DNA from: Neoroseomonas soli
GTDB taxonomy: Bacteria > Pseudomonadota > Alphaproteobacteria > Acetobacterales > Acetobacteraceae
NCBI RefSeq assembly: GCF_018129065.1
Contig: NZ_JAAEDM010000009.1
Location: forward strand, 1 to 64,000
Length of the DNA stretch: 64,000 nt
Reading direction: 5' to 3'
The stretch's first letter is position 1; every line of letters starts with the position of its first letter. Below, one piece after another: positions 7,869-17,082 of this stretch. The notes below the pieces were generated by a model. That model was not told the origin of the DNA. It saw only the letters and a list, made by a program, of their open reading frames with translations, and ran no database searches. The position numbers and the translations under genes were made by a program.

Positions 7869-8038
7869 GGCCGGACCTTCGCCCGGGGCCGCGGCCGCGT
7901 CCAGCGGCGGGCCGGGCGCTTGCCCGCCGCCACCCGCACCACGTCCCGCGCGCGCCCCGGCCGGCAGGATTCGCGCACGGGTTCACCGTTCATCAACCCA
8001 GGCGCGAGTTCCTGTTGGAGACAGGATCGCAGGATGCG

Positions 8039-11000
8039 ATGACGACATACACCTTCCCCGACATAGCCGGCGGCAGCCTGGTCTTCGCGCCGGCGTCGGA
8101 CCTGCTCCACTTCCCGCTCGGCTGGCCGGCGGCTTCGGTGCGATTCGCCTTCTCCGGCGCCGACCTGCTGATCACCTCGCAGGGGGAAACGGCCAGGCTG
8201 GTCGGCATTGGCCTCGGGGGCGCATCGGGGCTCAGCGCGGCGAACCTGGTCTTCGCCGACGGCAGCGTCCTGATCCTCGACGGCGCCGGCAACAACAGCC
8301 GCACGGGCGGGGAGGGGGCGGACTGGATCGCCGTCGATCGCGGCGGCCTCGACACCGTCTCGGCCGGCGGCGGGGACGACCGCATCGAGGCCGGTGCCGC
8401 GCTCACCGCCGGGGATGTCCTCGATGGCGGCGCCGGCACGGGCGACACGCTGGCGGTCTCGGGCAATTTCTCGGTGGTTCTTGCGCCGACCACGCTCACC
8501 GGCATCGAGCGCATCGAGGTCGGCACGGGCGAGGCCGCGCTGACGCTCGACCCCTCCACCGTCGCCACCGCGACGCCCGGGGCCGGCACGTTCTTCACCG
8601 TGGATGCCAGGGCGCAGGGCATCGGCTCCCGGCTGGTGCTCGACGGCAGCGCCGTGGCGGGGGCCGGCATGGCCATCCTCGGCGGGGCGGGCGACGATTC
8701 CCTGATTGGCGGATCCGGCGCCGACAGCCTCGCGGGCGGCACGGGGGATGACACCATCCTCGGCGGCCAGGGCGACGACACCATCGAGGGTGGCGCCGGC
8801 GCCGACCTGCTGGATGGCGGCGCCGGAGACGATCTCTTCCTTTTCGACGCACCGGGCGCGCAAAGCCCGCCCGCCACGCCCGACCTGATCCTGAACTTCG
8901 AGGGCGCGGGCCGCGACGGGGGCGACCGCATCGTCCTGCCGCCGACGCTGCTCCTCGGCCGGGCCATCGCCTTCCACGTCCCGGCTGCCGACTTCGCCTT
9001 CGAGGGCTACGACGGTTCCGGCGTGCAACTGCCGGCGAGCCGCATCGGCGACGGCTTCGCCGACGTGCTGTGGCGGGCAGTGGAAGGTGCGGCCTGGCGT
9101 TTCGAGGTCTGGGCCGACCTCGACGATGACGGCCGCTTCGGTGCCGGCGACCTGTTCCTGCGCATCGCCGTGCCCGCGGGGGATGCCGCCACGACCCTCT
9201 CGGCGGGCGACTTCCTCGCCGAATTCGGCGGCTTCGTCGGCGGACCGGGCGCCGATACGCTGGCCGGCGCCGGGGCCACCGACGACGCGATGTGGGGGGA
9301 GGGTGGCAACGACCTCCTCTCCGGCGGCGACGGGGTGGACTGGCTGGATGGCGGGCTCGGGGACGACACGCTGCTCGGCGGCGATCTCGCCGACGAACTG
9401 CACGGCGGGCCGGGTAGCGACTGGCTGGAGGGCGGCGACGGCTGGGACACGCTCTTCGCCGCCGATCCCTACCTCCCCGAATCCGAGAGCCCCGAGGACC
9501 GCAACATGCTGCTCGGCGGCGCCGGGCCGGACATGCTCTTCGGCGGCATCGGCCTCGACACGCTGCTCGGGGGGGCGGACGACGACCTGCTCTGGGGCGA
9601 CGGCGGCGACGACTGGCTGGAGGGCGGCGACGGCAACGACCTGATCCACGCGCGCGAGGGCAATGACCGGCTCGACGGCGGGGAGGGCGACGACACGCTG
9701 CTCGGCGGCCGCGGCGCGGATACCTTCATCGGTGGCGGTGGCGCCGACCTCTTCATCGTGGACCTCTCGGCCCAGGGGCTGAACGAGACCTCGGGCGCCG
9801 CGCCGGACTGGCTGGTGGATTTCAGCGCTGCGGCGGGCGACCGCATCTCGCTCGGCCTCGTCAACGGGCTGGTGGCCGGCAACTTCGGGCCGGGCCCGCT
9901 CGCCTGGCGGGGCACCCTGGCGCCGCGGGACGCCGCTCCCGGCATCCCCTTCGGCCTCGCCCTGCCGGGGGACGGCATCGGGCCGGGCTACTACCAGGCG
10001 TGGTGGCTGCCGGCGCTTACGGGCGGGGCGGCGGCGGGCGGCTGGTTCGTCATCGACCTCGACCAGGACCTGATCCTCGATGCCGACGACGCGGTGATCC
10101 GCATCGGCACCACCGGCTCGACGGCGGCGCTGACGCCGGACGCCTTCGTGGAGGGCACGTTCCGCGTGCTGGTCGGCGGCAGCGGGTCGGACAGCCTGAC
10201 CGCGGCCGCCTCGGGGCAGGAGATCTTCGGCCTGGCCGGGGCGGACCGGCTCACCGGGCGCGGCGGCAATGACCGCCTCGTCGGCGGCGACGGAGACGAC
10301 ACGCTGGTCGGCGCGGCCGGCAACGACCAGCTCTGGGGCGGGTCCGGGAATGATTCGCTCGACGGCGGTGCGGGCAATGACGAGCTCTTCGCCGAAGGGC
10401 CCGGCGTCGCGGAGGTGGACAGCATCTTCGCGCGCAACACGCTCGTCGGTGGCGACGGGGCGGACAGCCTCTGGGGCGCGGACGGGCGGGAATCGCTCGA
10501 TGGCGGCGCCGGGCACGACTGGCTCTATGGCGGCATCGGCCTCGACACGCTGCGTGGCGGGGACGGCAACGACACGCTGCTGGGTGGGGACGGGGCGGAC
10601 TTCATCTCCGGTGGCATGGGCGCCGATTCCATAGATGCGGGCGCCGGCGACGACACGGTGGAATACGACCCGGCCGACCCGTTCGTGGACGGGGGCGATG
10701 ATTTCGACATGCTCGTCCTCCTCGCCCCGGCGACGGTGACGCTGGACAGCCTGATCGACCAGGTATCCGGCGGCGGAATCGCCATCGGCTTCGAGGGCGT
10801 GGACGCGACCGGCGTGGCCGGGGCCGTCGCGCTCTACGGCTCCTCGGGGCGCAACCGGCTGCTCGGCGGCGCCTTCGCCGACCGGATCGAGGGGCGTGAC
10901 GGCAACGACACGCTGGAAGGGGGTGGCGGCGACGACACGCTGGAAGGCGGCGCCGGCGACGACGTGCTGCAGGGCGGCGCCGGGGCGGACGTCATCAATG

Positions 11001-12382
11001 GCGGCACGGGCTTCGACATCGCTTCCTACGAGATGTCGAGCACGGCGGTGACGGTGGCGCTCTACAATGGCAGCGCCTCGGGCGGCGCGGCGGGGGACCG
11101 GTTCAACGGCATCGAGGGGCTGCGCGGTTCCGCCCATGCCGACATGCTGCAGGGGTCCAACTTCGACGACTGGCTGGAGGGCATGGCCGGCGCCGACACG
11201 CTAATCGGCTTCATCGGCCGCGACACGCTGGTCGGGGGTGCGGGCCTCGATCTCCTGCGCGGCGGGCCGGGGGATGACTGGCTCTTCGGCGGGGATCACA
11301 TCGACACGCTCGAGGGCGGCGAGGGCGATGACGTGCTGGACGGCGGGGACGGCGTGGACCGCCTCTACGGGAACTCCGGCAACGACCTCTATTACGTGGA
11401 CCGGATCGGCGATCTGGTCTTCGAAGGGGTGGGGGCCGGCATCGACACGGTGATCTCCTCCGCCAACCATTACCTGCATGCCAATGTCGATTGGCTGGTG
11501 CTCGCGCCGGGCACCGGGCCGTTGTTCGGCGTCGGCAATCCGCTGGCGAACACCCTGATCGGGAACGAGTTCGCCAACCTCCTGATCGGCATGGCGGGCG
11601 ACGACACCATCCGCGGCGGCAACGGCAACGACCGCCTGCAAGGGAAGGAAGGGGCCGACTGGCTGTTCGGGGACGACGGCGCAGATTCCGCCTGGGGCGG
11701 CGATGACGCCGACATCATCGATGGCGGTCTCGGGCGCGACTACCTGCTGGGGGAGGGCGGCAACGACACGATCTACGGCGGCCCCGATGCGATCACCGAC
11801 GTGCTCTACGGCGGCTTCGGCGATGACTGGCTCGACGGCGGGCCGGGTTACGACCTCATGTATGGCGGGCCGGGAAACGACGTGTACATCGCCTCCCAGC
11901 AGATCGAGCTCATCGTCGAGGGGGTGGGCCAGGGCTGGGACCGGGTGATCGCCTACGGAAGCCAGCCTTTCACCCTGTCCGACAATGTCGAGGAACTCTG
12001 GCTCGACGGGCCTTCCGCGGGCATCGGCAACGTGCTCTCCAACCGCATCCTCGGTTCGAGCCGCGCCGAGAACCTGTTCGGCCGCGCCGGCAACGACACC
12101 CTCATCGGCGGCGGCGGCAACGACAATCTCTACGGGGAAGCCGGGCGCGACTCGTTCCTCTTCGGCGCGGGCTCCGGGGTCGATGCCATCCGCGACTTCA
12201 CCCCCGGCGAGGACCGCATCCTGCTGCAGGGCCTCGCCCTCAAGACCTTCACGCAGGTGATGGCGGCGACACGGCAGGGCACGAGCGGCGCCATCATCGA
12301 CTTCGCGCCGGGGGATTCGGTGCTGCTCGCCGGGGTGCAGAAGGATGCGTTGACCGCGGGCGATTTCGTCTTCCTCGCGTGA
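8039..12382 (+). CDS. Large RTX-type calcium-binding repeat protein (1447 aa), type I secretion substrate
   Basis: Blocks of the nonapeptide GGxGxDxLx occur throughout (DNA about 8.68-8.83, 9.24-9.74, 10.17-10.66, 10.86-11.01, 11.10-11.40, 11.58-11.88 and 12.05-12.16 kb). Two related non-repeat modules interrupt them, near 8.88-9.23 kb and 9.79-10.18 kb, each with an acidic DLDDDGRFGAGD- or DLDQDLILDADD-type loop. The C-terminus has the uncleaved secretion-signal style of RTX proteins (IRDFTPGEDRILLQG and a final DFVFLA). There is no N-terminal signal. No type I transporter is in the window. CAGGATGCG precedes the ATG; function could be adhesin or surface layer, as no catalytic motif is seen. 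Confidence 0.9.
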   Translation: MTTYTFPDIAGGSLVFAPASDLLHFPLGWPAASVRFAFSGADLLITSQGETARLVGIGLGGASGLSAANLVFADGSVLILDGAGNNSRTGGEGADWIAVDRGGLDTVSAGGGDDRIEAGAALTAGDVLDGGAGTGDTLAVSGNFSVVLAPTTLTGIERIEVGTGEAALTLDPSTVATATPGAGTFFTVDARAQGIGSRLVLDGSAVAGAGMAILGGAGDDSLIGGSGADSLAGGTGDDTILGGQGDDTIEGGAGADLLDGGAGDDLFLFDAPGAQSPPATPDLILNFEGAGRDGGDRIVLPPTLLLGRAIAFHVPAADFAFEGYDGSGVQLPASRIGDGFADVLWRAVEGAAWRFEVWADLDDDGRFGAGDLFLRIAVPAGDAATTLSAGDFLAEFGGFVGGPGADTLAGAGATDDAMWGEGGNDLLSGGDGVDWLDGGLGDDTLLGGDLADELHGGPGSDWLEGGDGWDTLFAADPYLPESESPEDRNMLLGGAGPDMLFGGIGLDTLLGGADDDLLWGDGGDDWLEGGDGNDLIHAREGNDRLDGGEGDDTLLGGRGADTFIGGGGADLFIVDLSAQGLNETSGAAPDWLVDFSAAAGDRISLGLVNGLVAGNFGPGPLAWRGTLAPRDAAPGIPFGLALPGDGIGPGYYQAWWLPALTGGAAAGGWFVIDLDQDLILDADDAVIRIGTTGSTAALTPDAFVEGTFRVLVGGSGSDSLTAAASGQEIFGLAGADRLTGRGGNDRLVGGDGDDTLVGAAGNDQLWGGSGNDSLDGGAGNDELFAEGPGVAEVDSIFARNTLVGGDGADSLWGADGRESLDGGAGHDWLYGGIGLDTLRGGDGNDTLLGGDGADFISGGMGADSIDAGAGDDTVEYDPADPFVDGGDDFDMLVLLAPATVTLDSLIDQVSGGGIAIGFEGVDATGVAGAVALYGSSGRNRLLGGAFADRIEGRDGNDTLEGGGGDDTLEGGAGDDVLQGGAGADVINGGTGFDIASYEMSSTAVTVALYNGSASGGAAGDRFNGIEGLRGSAHADMLQGSNFDDWLEGMAGADTLIGFIGRDTLVGGAGLDLLRGGPGDDWLFGGDHIDTLEGGEGDDVLDGGDGVDRLYGNSGNDLYYVDRIGDLVFEGVGAGIDTVISSANHYLHANVDWLVLAPGTGPLFGVGNPLANTLIGNEFANLLIGMAGDDTIRGGNGNDRLQGKEGADWLFGDDGADSAWGGDDADIIDGGLGRDYLLGEGGNDTIYGGPDAITDVLYGGFGDDWLDGGPGYDLMYGGPGNDVYIASQQIELIVEGVGQGWDRVIAYGSQPFTLSDNVEELWLDGPSAGIGNVLSNRILGSSRAENLFGRAGNDTLIGGGGNDNLYGEAGRDSFLFGAGSGVDAIRDFTPGEDRILLQGLALKTFTQVMAATRQGTSGAIIDFAPGDSVLLAGVQKDALTAGDFVFLA

Positions 12383-12431
12383 CCTTTCCTCCCCACATGG
12401 CGAAGTTGGTGTCGCGATGACGGAGGCAGGC

Positions 12432-12989
12432 ATGAGCGGACAGGCGGGACACGAGGCGGCAACCCTCGGTGGCGGGTGCTTCTGGTGCCTGGAGGCGGTG
12501 TTCAAGGAATTGCGGGGCGTGGTGTCGGTTGCGTCCGGCTATGCCGGCGGCCATGTCGCGAACCCCTCCTACGAGCAGGTCTGCGGCAAGAGTACCGGCC
12601 ATGCCGAAGTGGTCCGCGTGGTCTTCGACCCGGCGGAACTCTCCTATGCCGACCTGCTGCGTGTCTTCTTCACCATCCACGACCCGACCACGAAGGACCG
12701 CCAGGGGGCGGATGTCGGGCCGCAATATCGTTCCATCATCCTCGCCCATTCCGAAGCCCAGGCGGCGACGGCGCGGGAGGTCATGGAGGAGGTCGCGAAG
12801 GCCGGCATCTGGGACGGACCGCTGGTGACCGAACTTGTGCCCGAGGCCCCCTTCTGGCCGGCCGAGCCCGAGCACCACGACTACTTCGCCCGCAACCCCT
12901 GGGCGGGCTATTGCCGCGCGGTGGTGGCACCGAAGGTGCTGAAGTTCCGCAAGGTCTTCGCGGATCGGCTGAAGCGGCCGGCGGCATGA
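12432..12989 (+). CDS. msrA: Peptide methionine (S)-S-oxide reductase
   Basis: Reduces methionine-S-sulfoxide in proteins and free Met-SO. The 185-residue protein carries the active site G-C16-F-W-C19, with C16 as nucleophile, and the conserved [21 protein letters not shown] and GPQYRS blocks. GGAGG sits five bases upstream of the ATG at 12432, which favours it over the ATG at 12417. There is no signal peptide, so it is cytoplasmic. msrB follows within 30 bases, so the pair repairs both sulfoxide epimers from one transcript. Confidence 0.95.
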   Translation: MSGQAGHEAATLGGGCFWCLEAVFKELRGVVSVASGYAGGHVANPSYEQVCGKSTGHAEVVRVVFDPAELSYADLLRVFFTIHDPTTKDRQGADVGPQYRSIILAHSEAQAATAREVMEEVAKAGIWDGPLVTELVPEAPFWPAEPEHHDYFARNPWAGYCRAVVAPKVLKFRKVFADRLKRPAA

Positions 12990-13015
12990 CGGCGACCGGC
13001 AAGAAGGACAGGCAG

Positions 13016-13444
13016 ATGCGATCGAAGCACGACGAGACGGAAGCCGAGACCTTCCCGGTGACGAAGACCGAGGAGGACTGGCGCGCCGCCCTTACCCCCG
13101 AGGCCTTCCGCGTGCTGCGCCAGCACGGCACCGAACGGCCCGGCACGTCGCCCCTCAATGCCGAGAAGCGTGCCGGCACCTTCACCTGCGCCGGCTGCGG
13201 CACGCCGCTCTTCGACGCGGCGACGAAGTTCGAGAGCGGCTGCGGCTGGCCCTCCTTCTTCGCGCCGCTCGAGGGGGCGGTGGCGACCCAGCTCGACACC
13301 TCGCACATGATGCGGCGGATCGAGGTGCATTGCGCGCAGTGCGGCGGCCATCTTGGCCATGTCTTCCCCGATGGGCCGCAACCGACCGGGCTGCGCTTCT
13401 GCATGAACGGCGTGGCGATGGGGTTCGCCCCGGAAGAGGCGTGA
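13016..13444 (+). CDS. msrB: Peptide methionine (R)-S-oxide reductase
   Basis: A 142-residue zinc-containing MsrB. Structural zinc Cys pairs are C58-x2-C61 and C106-x2-C109; the catalytic Cys is C129 in RFCMNGVAM; the ESGCGWPSF motif carries the likely resolving Cys (C76). AAGGACAGGCAG lies just before the ATG at 13016. An in-frame ATG at 12986 overlapping the msrA stop (ATGA) is a credible alternative and would add ten residues. It completes methionine sulfoxide repair together with msrA. Confidence 0.94.
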   Translation: MRSKHDETEAETFPVTKTEEDWRAALTPEAFRVLRQHGTERPGTSPLNAEKRAGTFTCAGCGTPLFDAATKFESGCGWPSFFAPLEGAVATQLDTSHMMRRIEVHCAQCGGHLGHVFPDGPQPTGLRFCMNGVAMGFAPEEA

Positions 13445-13453
13445 GCCGTCGCG

Positions 13454-13492
13454 CCCGGGCGTTGCCGGTGCGCGCGGGTCGGCAACCCCGGG
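13454..13492 (+). terminator. Terminator hairpin after msrAB
   Basis: CCCGGG (13454-13459), a one-base bulge and GTTGCCG (13461-13467) pair with CGGCAAC (13480-13486) and CCCGGG (13487-13492): a 13-bp stem with one bulge, ten bases after the msrB stop. No long T-run follows. Confidence 0.6.
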
Positions 13493-13630
13493 TTGCAGGC
13501 GCTTGATCCGCGTCATGGCCCGCACCTCCGCCTGCATTCATGCCGACTCCGCGCTTGCTTCCGGGGCAGTGCCGGCGCAGGTTCCGCCGCGACTGCGCCC
13601 CCTGCTGCCACATCCGAGCCTGCCCGACCC

Positions 13631-14581
13631 ATGCGCCGCCTAGCCGCTTTCCTGATCCTTCCCTTCCTGATGCTGGCGCGCCCGGCCACAGCGGACATCG
13701 TCTATGTCCTCAATTCCGGGGATTCGAGCATCTCGATCCTGGATGTCGCGACGCGCACCGAGCTGCGCCGGATCCCGGCGCTGCGCGAGGTCCATCACCT
13801 GGTCCTCGCCCCGGGCGGCCGCGACCTGCTGATCGCGGATTCCGGCGGCAACGAGATGCTGTTCGTCGATCCCACCACCGGCGACGTCCGGCGGCGCGAG
13901 AGGATCTCGAACCCCTACCACCTCGATTTCTCGCCCGACGGGAAGCACCTGGTCATCGCCAGCCTGCGGCGGAACCAGGTGGACATCTACGACGCCGAGA
14001 ACCTGACGCTGCTGACCCGGCTGCGCACGCCGGACAAGCCCTCCCACATGGCGTTCCGGCCGGACGGGAAGGTCGTCTATGTCACGCTGCAGGGCAGCGG
14101 CACCGTCATCGCCATCAGCCTGGAGACGCGGGAAGTGCTGTGGGAGGCGCCGGTCGGCCGCGAGCCCGCCGGCATCATCTGGCACCGCGGCCGGCTGATC
14201 GTGGGCGTCATGGGCGCCGACTACTTCGCGGTGATGAACCCCGAGACGCGGGAGGTCGAGCGCCAGATCCCGATCGGCCGCGGCGCGCATACCATCTTCG
14301 CCTCGCCGGACGGCAAGGCGCTCTGGGCCACGAGCCGGGTGGAGAGCCGCCTCGCCGAGATCGACCCCAGCACGCTGGAGGTCCGGCGCGTCATCGACAT
14401 CCGGGGCGGGCCGGACTGCGTCACCTTCGACCCGGAGGGGAACCTCTGGGTGACGTTGCGCTGGGTCGGGCGCATCGCGCGCGTCGATGCGCGCACCGGG
14501 GAATACGAGACGATCCGCGTCGGCCGCAGCCCGCACGGGATCTTCTTCCAGCCGCGCCGGGCGGAGAGTGTCGGGAATTAG
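13631..14581 (+). CDS. Secreted YVTN-type beta-propeller protein
   Basis: A 316-residue protein with a signal peptide (MRRLAAFLILPFLMLARPATA) and repeated YVTN/PQQ-like blades: DIVYVLNSGDSSISILDV, DLLIADSGGNEMLFVD, HLVIASLRRNQVDIYD, VVYVTLQGSGTVIAI and later copies. About seven blades are plausible. These propellers usually act as periplasmic binding or sensing proteins; no catalytic motif is evident. The deacetylase-like gene begins inside its 3' end (14-base overlap), so the two are probably co-translated and may act on the same envelope substrate (inference). Confidence 0.85.
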   Translation: MRRLAAFLILPFLMLARPATADIVYVLNSGDSSISILDVATRTELRRIPALREVHHLVLAPGGRDLLIADSGGNEMLFVDPTTGDVRRRERISNPYHLDFSPDGKHLVIASLRRNQVDIYDAENLTLLTRLRTPDKPSHMAFRPDGKVVYVTLQGSGTVIAISLETREVLWEAPVGREPAGIIWHRGRLIVGVMGADYFAVMNPETREVERQIPIGRGAHTIFASPDGKALWATSRVESRLAEIDPSTLEVRRVIDIRGGPDCVTFDPEGNLWVTLRWVGRIARVDARTGEYETIRVGRSPHGIFFQPRRAESVGN

Positions 14582-15347
14582 CCGCCTGCGCCTGCTCGCG
14601 CCGCTGCTCGCGCCGCTGCTCGCGCTGCTGGGCGGCGCGCCGGCGGTCGCGCAGGTGTCGCCGGCCTGCCCATCGGGCACGCTCTACCTGACCATCGACA
14701 CGGGATGGGGGAGGGAGGCGGAACGCATCGCCGCCATCCTCAAGCGCCGCGACGTGCGCGCGACGCTCTTCGTGGCGAACGAGCCGACTCATACGGGCGA
14801 GCGCAGCCTCGGCCCCGGCTGGGCCGCCTTCTGGCGCGCCCGTGCGGCCGAGGGCCACGTCTTCGCCACCCACACCGACCGCCACTGGTATTTCCGCGGC
14901 GATGCCGGGGCAGGGCGCACGCGCTACGTCTCCCGCACCAGGGAAGGCGAGGAGGTGCTGGACCAGGCCGCCATGTGCCGCGAACTGGCCCGCCCGATCG
15001 AGCGCCTGCGCGAGGCCGCGCCGGATGCGACGGTGCTGCCGCTATGGCGCGCGCCGGGCGGCATCACCACCCCGGGCGCGATCCGCATGGCCGAGGCCTG
15101 CGGCCTACGCCACCAGGGCTGGACGGCCAACGGCTTCCTCGGCGACGAACTGTCCAGCGAGGCGCATCCCAACCGCGCGCTGGCCGACCGCGCCATACGC
15201 AACGTCCGGGACGGGGAGGTGCTGGTCATGCACTGGGGCATCCGCAGCCGCCGCGACCCCTATGCCAATGTGCTGGAGGAGGTGATCGCCAGCCTCCAGT
15301 CCCGCGGCTTCTGCTTCGCCACCCTGCCGCCCTCCGGAAGGCGCTAG
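14568..15347 (+). CDS. Secreted polysaccharide deacetylase-like protein
   Basis: A 259-residue protein (GTG start at 14568, overlapping the propeller gene) with a clear signal peptide LLAPLLAPLLALLGGAPAVAQ. The NodB-fold motif 1 is LTIDTGWG, where the usual TFDDG has one Asp changed to Thr; motif 2 is HTDRH; a late RAPGG motif and EVLVMHWG are also family-like. The loss of one motif-1 Asp means metal binding may differ, so deacetylase activity is uncertain. A start further upstream would lack the signal peptide context. Envelope localisation is likely. Confidence 0.75.
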   Translation: MSGISRLRLLAPLLAPLLALLGGAPAVAQVSPACPSGTLYLTIDTGWGREAERIAAILKRRDVRATLFVANEPTHTGERSLGPGWAAFWRARAAEGHVFATHTDRHWYFRGDAGAGRTRYVSRTREGEEVLDQAAMCRELARPIERLREAAPDATVLPLWRAPGGITTPGAIRMAEACGLRHQGWTANGFLGDELSSEAHPNRALADRAIRNVRDGEVLVMHWGIRSRRDPYANVLEEVIASLQSRGFCFATLPPSGRR

Positions 15348-15359
15348 AATTCATTCGCC

Positions 15360-16313
15360 ATGATCGAATCGTTCAACCGCGCGCTCGACGACCTGACGGG
15401 CTGGATCTTCGCTACGCTGGTGCAGCCGGCGATGTACGAGATCGGCCTGATGGACTGGGCCGACGATGCCATCGACTGGATCCAGTTCGGCCTTTTCGGG
15501 CTTTTTTCCATCGTGGTGGTCTATGTCGTCTGCCGCCCGCTCGAGGCCTGGCGGCCGGTGGAGGAGGTGACCGACCGCGGCGCCATCCGCACCGACATCG
15601 TCTACACGCTGTTGACGCGCCTGGGCGTGTTGCCGCTGGTGGCCTTCGTGGTGCTGAACTCGCTGCAGGCCTGGTGGGCGGGGACGGTCGCGGACAGCGG
15701 CTTCGTGCCGCCGACGCTCGAGAACGTGATCCCCGGATTGCGCGAGGCGCCGATCCTCGCCTTCTTCCTCTACGTCGTGATCCTCGACTTCGGGGAATAC
15801 TGGCGGCACCGCTTCCAGCACCGCTTCGGCTGGTGGTGGGCGCTGCATTCCATCCACCACGCGCAGCGCCAGATGACCTTCTGGACCGACGACCGCAACC
15901 ACATCCTGGACGAGGTGCTGGCGGCGCTCTGGTTCGGCATCATCGCGCTGCTGATCGGCGTGCCGCCGGGGCAGTTCCCGCTGCTCGTGCTGATCATGCG
16001 GCTGGCCGAAAGCCTTTCCCACGCCAATGTCCGCCTGTCCTTCGGGCGGGTCGGGGAGAGGCTGGTGGTCTCCCCGCGCTTCCACCGGTTGCACCACGGG
16101 GTGCTCTCGGTCGCGGATCACGGGAAGAACTACGCGGTGCTGTTTCCCGTCTGGGACTGGATCTTCGGCACCGCCGACTTCCGGCGCGACGTCTTCCCGC
16201 GCACCGGCGACCCGGAAGCGCCGGAGGCACTGGCGACCGGCGGCTGGCTGCGCCAGCAGGCGGTGGGGCTCAGGCGCATGGCCGGTGCCCTGGTGGGCCG
16301 CGGCGGGGGCTGA
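15360..16313 (+). CDS. Sterol desaturase/fatty acid hydroxylase family membrane protein
   Basis: A 317-residue integral membrane di-iron enzyme. Histidine boxes are HRFQHRF, HSIHHAQ and, near the C-terminus, HRLHHG, with an additional His in SLSHANVR, matching the fatty acid hydroxylase superfamily layout. Hydrophobic segments lie near residues 40-60, 85-105, 130-150 and 180-200. It starts 12 bases after the deacetylase-like gene and could share its transcript. Likely hydroxylates or desaturates a membrane lipid or carotenoid/hopanoid; the substrate is unknown. Confidence 0.88.
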   Translation: MIESFNRALDDLTGWIFATLVQPAMYEIGLMDWADDAIDWIQFGLFGLFSIVVVYVVCRPLEAWRPVEEVTDRGAIRTDIVYTLLTRLGVLPLVAFVVLNSLQAWWAGTVADSGFVPPTLENVIPGLREAPILAFFLYVVILDFGEYWRHRFQHRFGWWWALHSIHHAQRQMTFWTDDRNHILDEVLAALWFGIIALLIGVPPGQFPLLVLIMRLAESLSHANVRLSFGRVGERLVVSPRFHRLHHGVLSVADHGKNYAVLFPVWDWIFGTADFRRDVFPRTGDPEAPEALATGGWLRQQAVGLRRMAGALVGRGGG

Positions 16314-16360
16314 GGCAGGCCGGGCGGAAGCGCCCGGATGCGACCTCGTGCGGGTCTTGA

Positions 16361-16388
16361 TTGACAGCGGGCTGCCGCGGGCGAGAAT
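16361..16388 (+). promoter_or_regulatory. Candidate sigma70 promoter of the YbaK-type gene
   Basis: A perfect TTGACA (16361-16366), 16-bp spacer and GAGAAT (16383-16388). The predicted start site is about 40 bases before the ATG at 16436, which has AGGGAGG upstream. Confidence 0.55.
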
Positions 16389-16435
16389 CCACGGGATCGT
16401 TTGCCACTCGGGTAGCAACCTCAGGGAGGCGACAG

Positions 16436-16906
16436 ATGACGATCGCGAACCGGCTTCGTGAATTCATGGACGGCACAGGCGTCACCTACGGCGAGGTGGC
16501 GCACGGGGAGGCGATGACCAGCGCCGGCGCGGCCCATGCCGCGCACGTGCCGGGGCGGCAGGTGGCCAAGCCCGTGGTCATCCACCATGAGGTGGGCTAC
16601 GCGCTCGCCGTCGTTCCCAGCACGCACCGCGTGGAACTCAGCACGCTGCAGGACGTCATGCAGCGGCGCCTCGGCCTCGCGACCGAGCAGGAGATCTCGA
16701 AGCTCTTCGACGATTGCGCGGTCGGCGCCGTGCCGCCGATCGGCGCGGCCTATGGCGTGCCGGTCTATCTCGACGAGAGCCTCGACAAGGCAACCGACCT
16801 CTATTTCGAGGCCGGCGACCACAGGACGCTCGTGCATGTCTCCGGCGACGCGTTCCGCGCGCTGACCAGGGATGCGAAGCGGGCACGCTTCAGCCACGCG
16901 GCGTAA
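16436..16906 (+). CDS. YbaK/EbsC-type aminoacyl-tRNA deacylase domain protein
   Basis: A 156-residue stand-alone editing domain (YbaK/ProX-like fold). The conserved block around AKPVVIHHEVGYALAVVP carries the Lys typical of these hydrolases, and the C-terminal half has GAVPPIGAAYGVPVYLDESL, matching the GxxxPxG-type loop. Such proteins hydrolyse mischarged aminoacyl-tRNAs in trans. AGGGAGGCGACAG is an excellent ribosome binding site for the ATG. It is a single-gene unit with its own promoter and a hairpin after the stop. Which aminoacyl-tRNA it edits cannot be told. Confidence 0.82.
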   Translation: MTIANRLREFMDGTGVTYGEVAHGEAMTSAGAAHAAHVPGRQVAKPVVIHHEVGYALAVVPSTHRVELSTLQDVMQRRLGLATEQEISKLFDDCAVGAVPPIGAAYGVPVYLDESLDKATDLYFEAGDHRTLVHVSGDAFRALTRDAKRARFSHAA

Positions 16907-16909
16907 ACC

Positions 16910-16935
16910 CTGGCGGCTGGCGCTTCGGCCGCCAG
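16910..16935 (+). terminator. Hairpin after the YbaK-type gene
   Basis: CTGGCGGC (16910-16917) pairs with GCCGCCAG (16928-16935) across a 10-nt loop ending in TTCG, three bases after the stop codon. No T-run follows. Confidence 0.5.
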
Positions 16936-17082
16936 CATTCCTTCGGGGCTGTGCGCGCCGCGCCGGATCGGCCGCCCGTGGCGGGACCGATCCCGATCAG
17001 GTGGGAGCATCCGGTCGGGGGAACGTGTCCGTGCGCGACGTGACAGGCGCCGCCCCCACCGCGAGCCGGAGCGGACGCTGCC

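Noticed and set aside
7865-11137. 1090-codon minus-strand open frame opposite the RTX protein
   Set aside because: It mirrors the repeated GGxGxDxLx codons of the plus-strand gene, has no recognisable domains and overlaps it fully. It is a codon-bias shadow.
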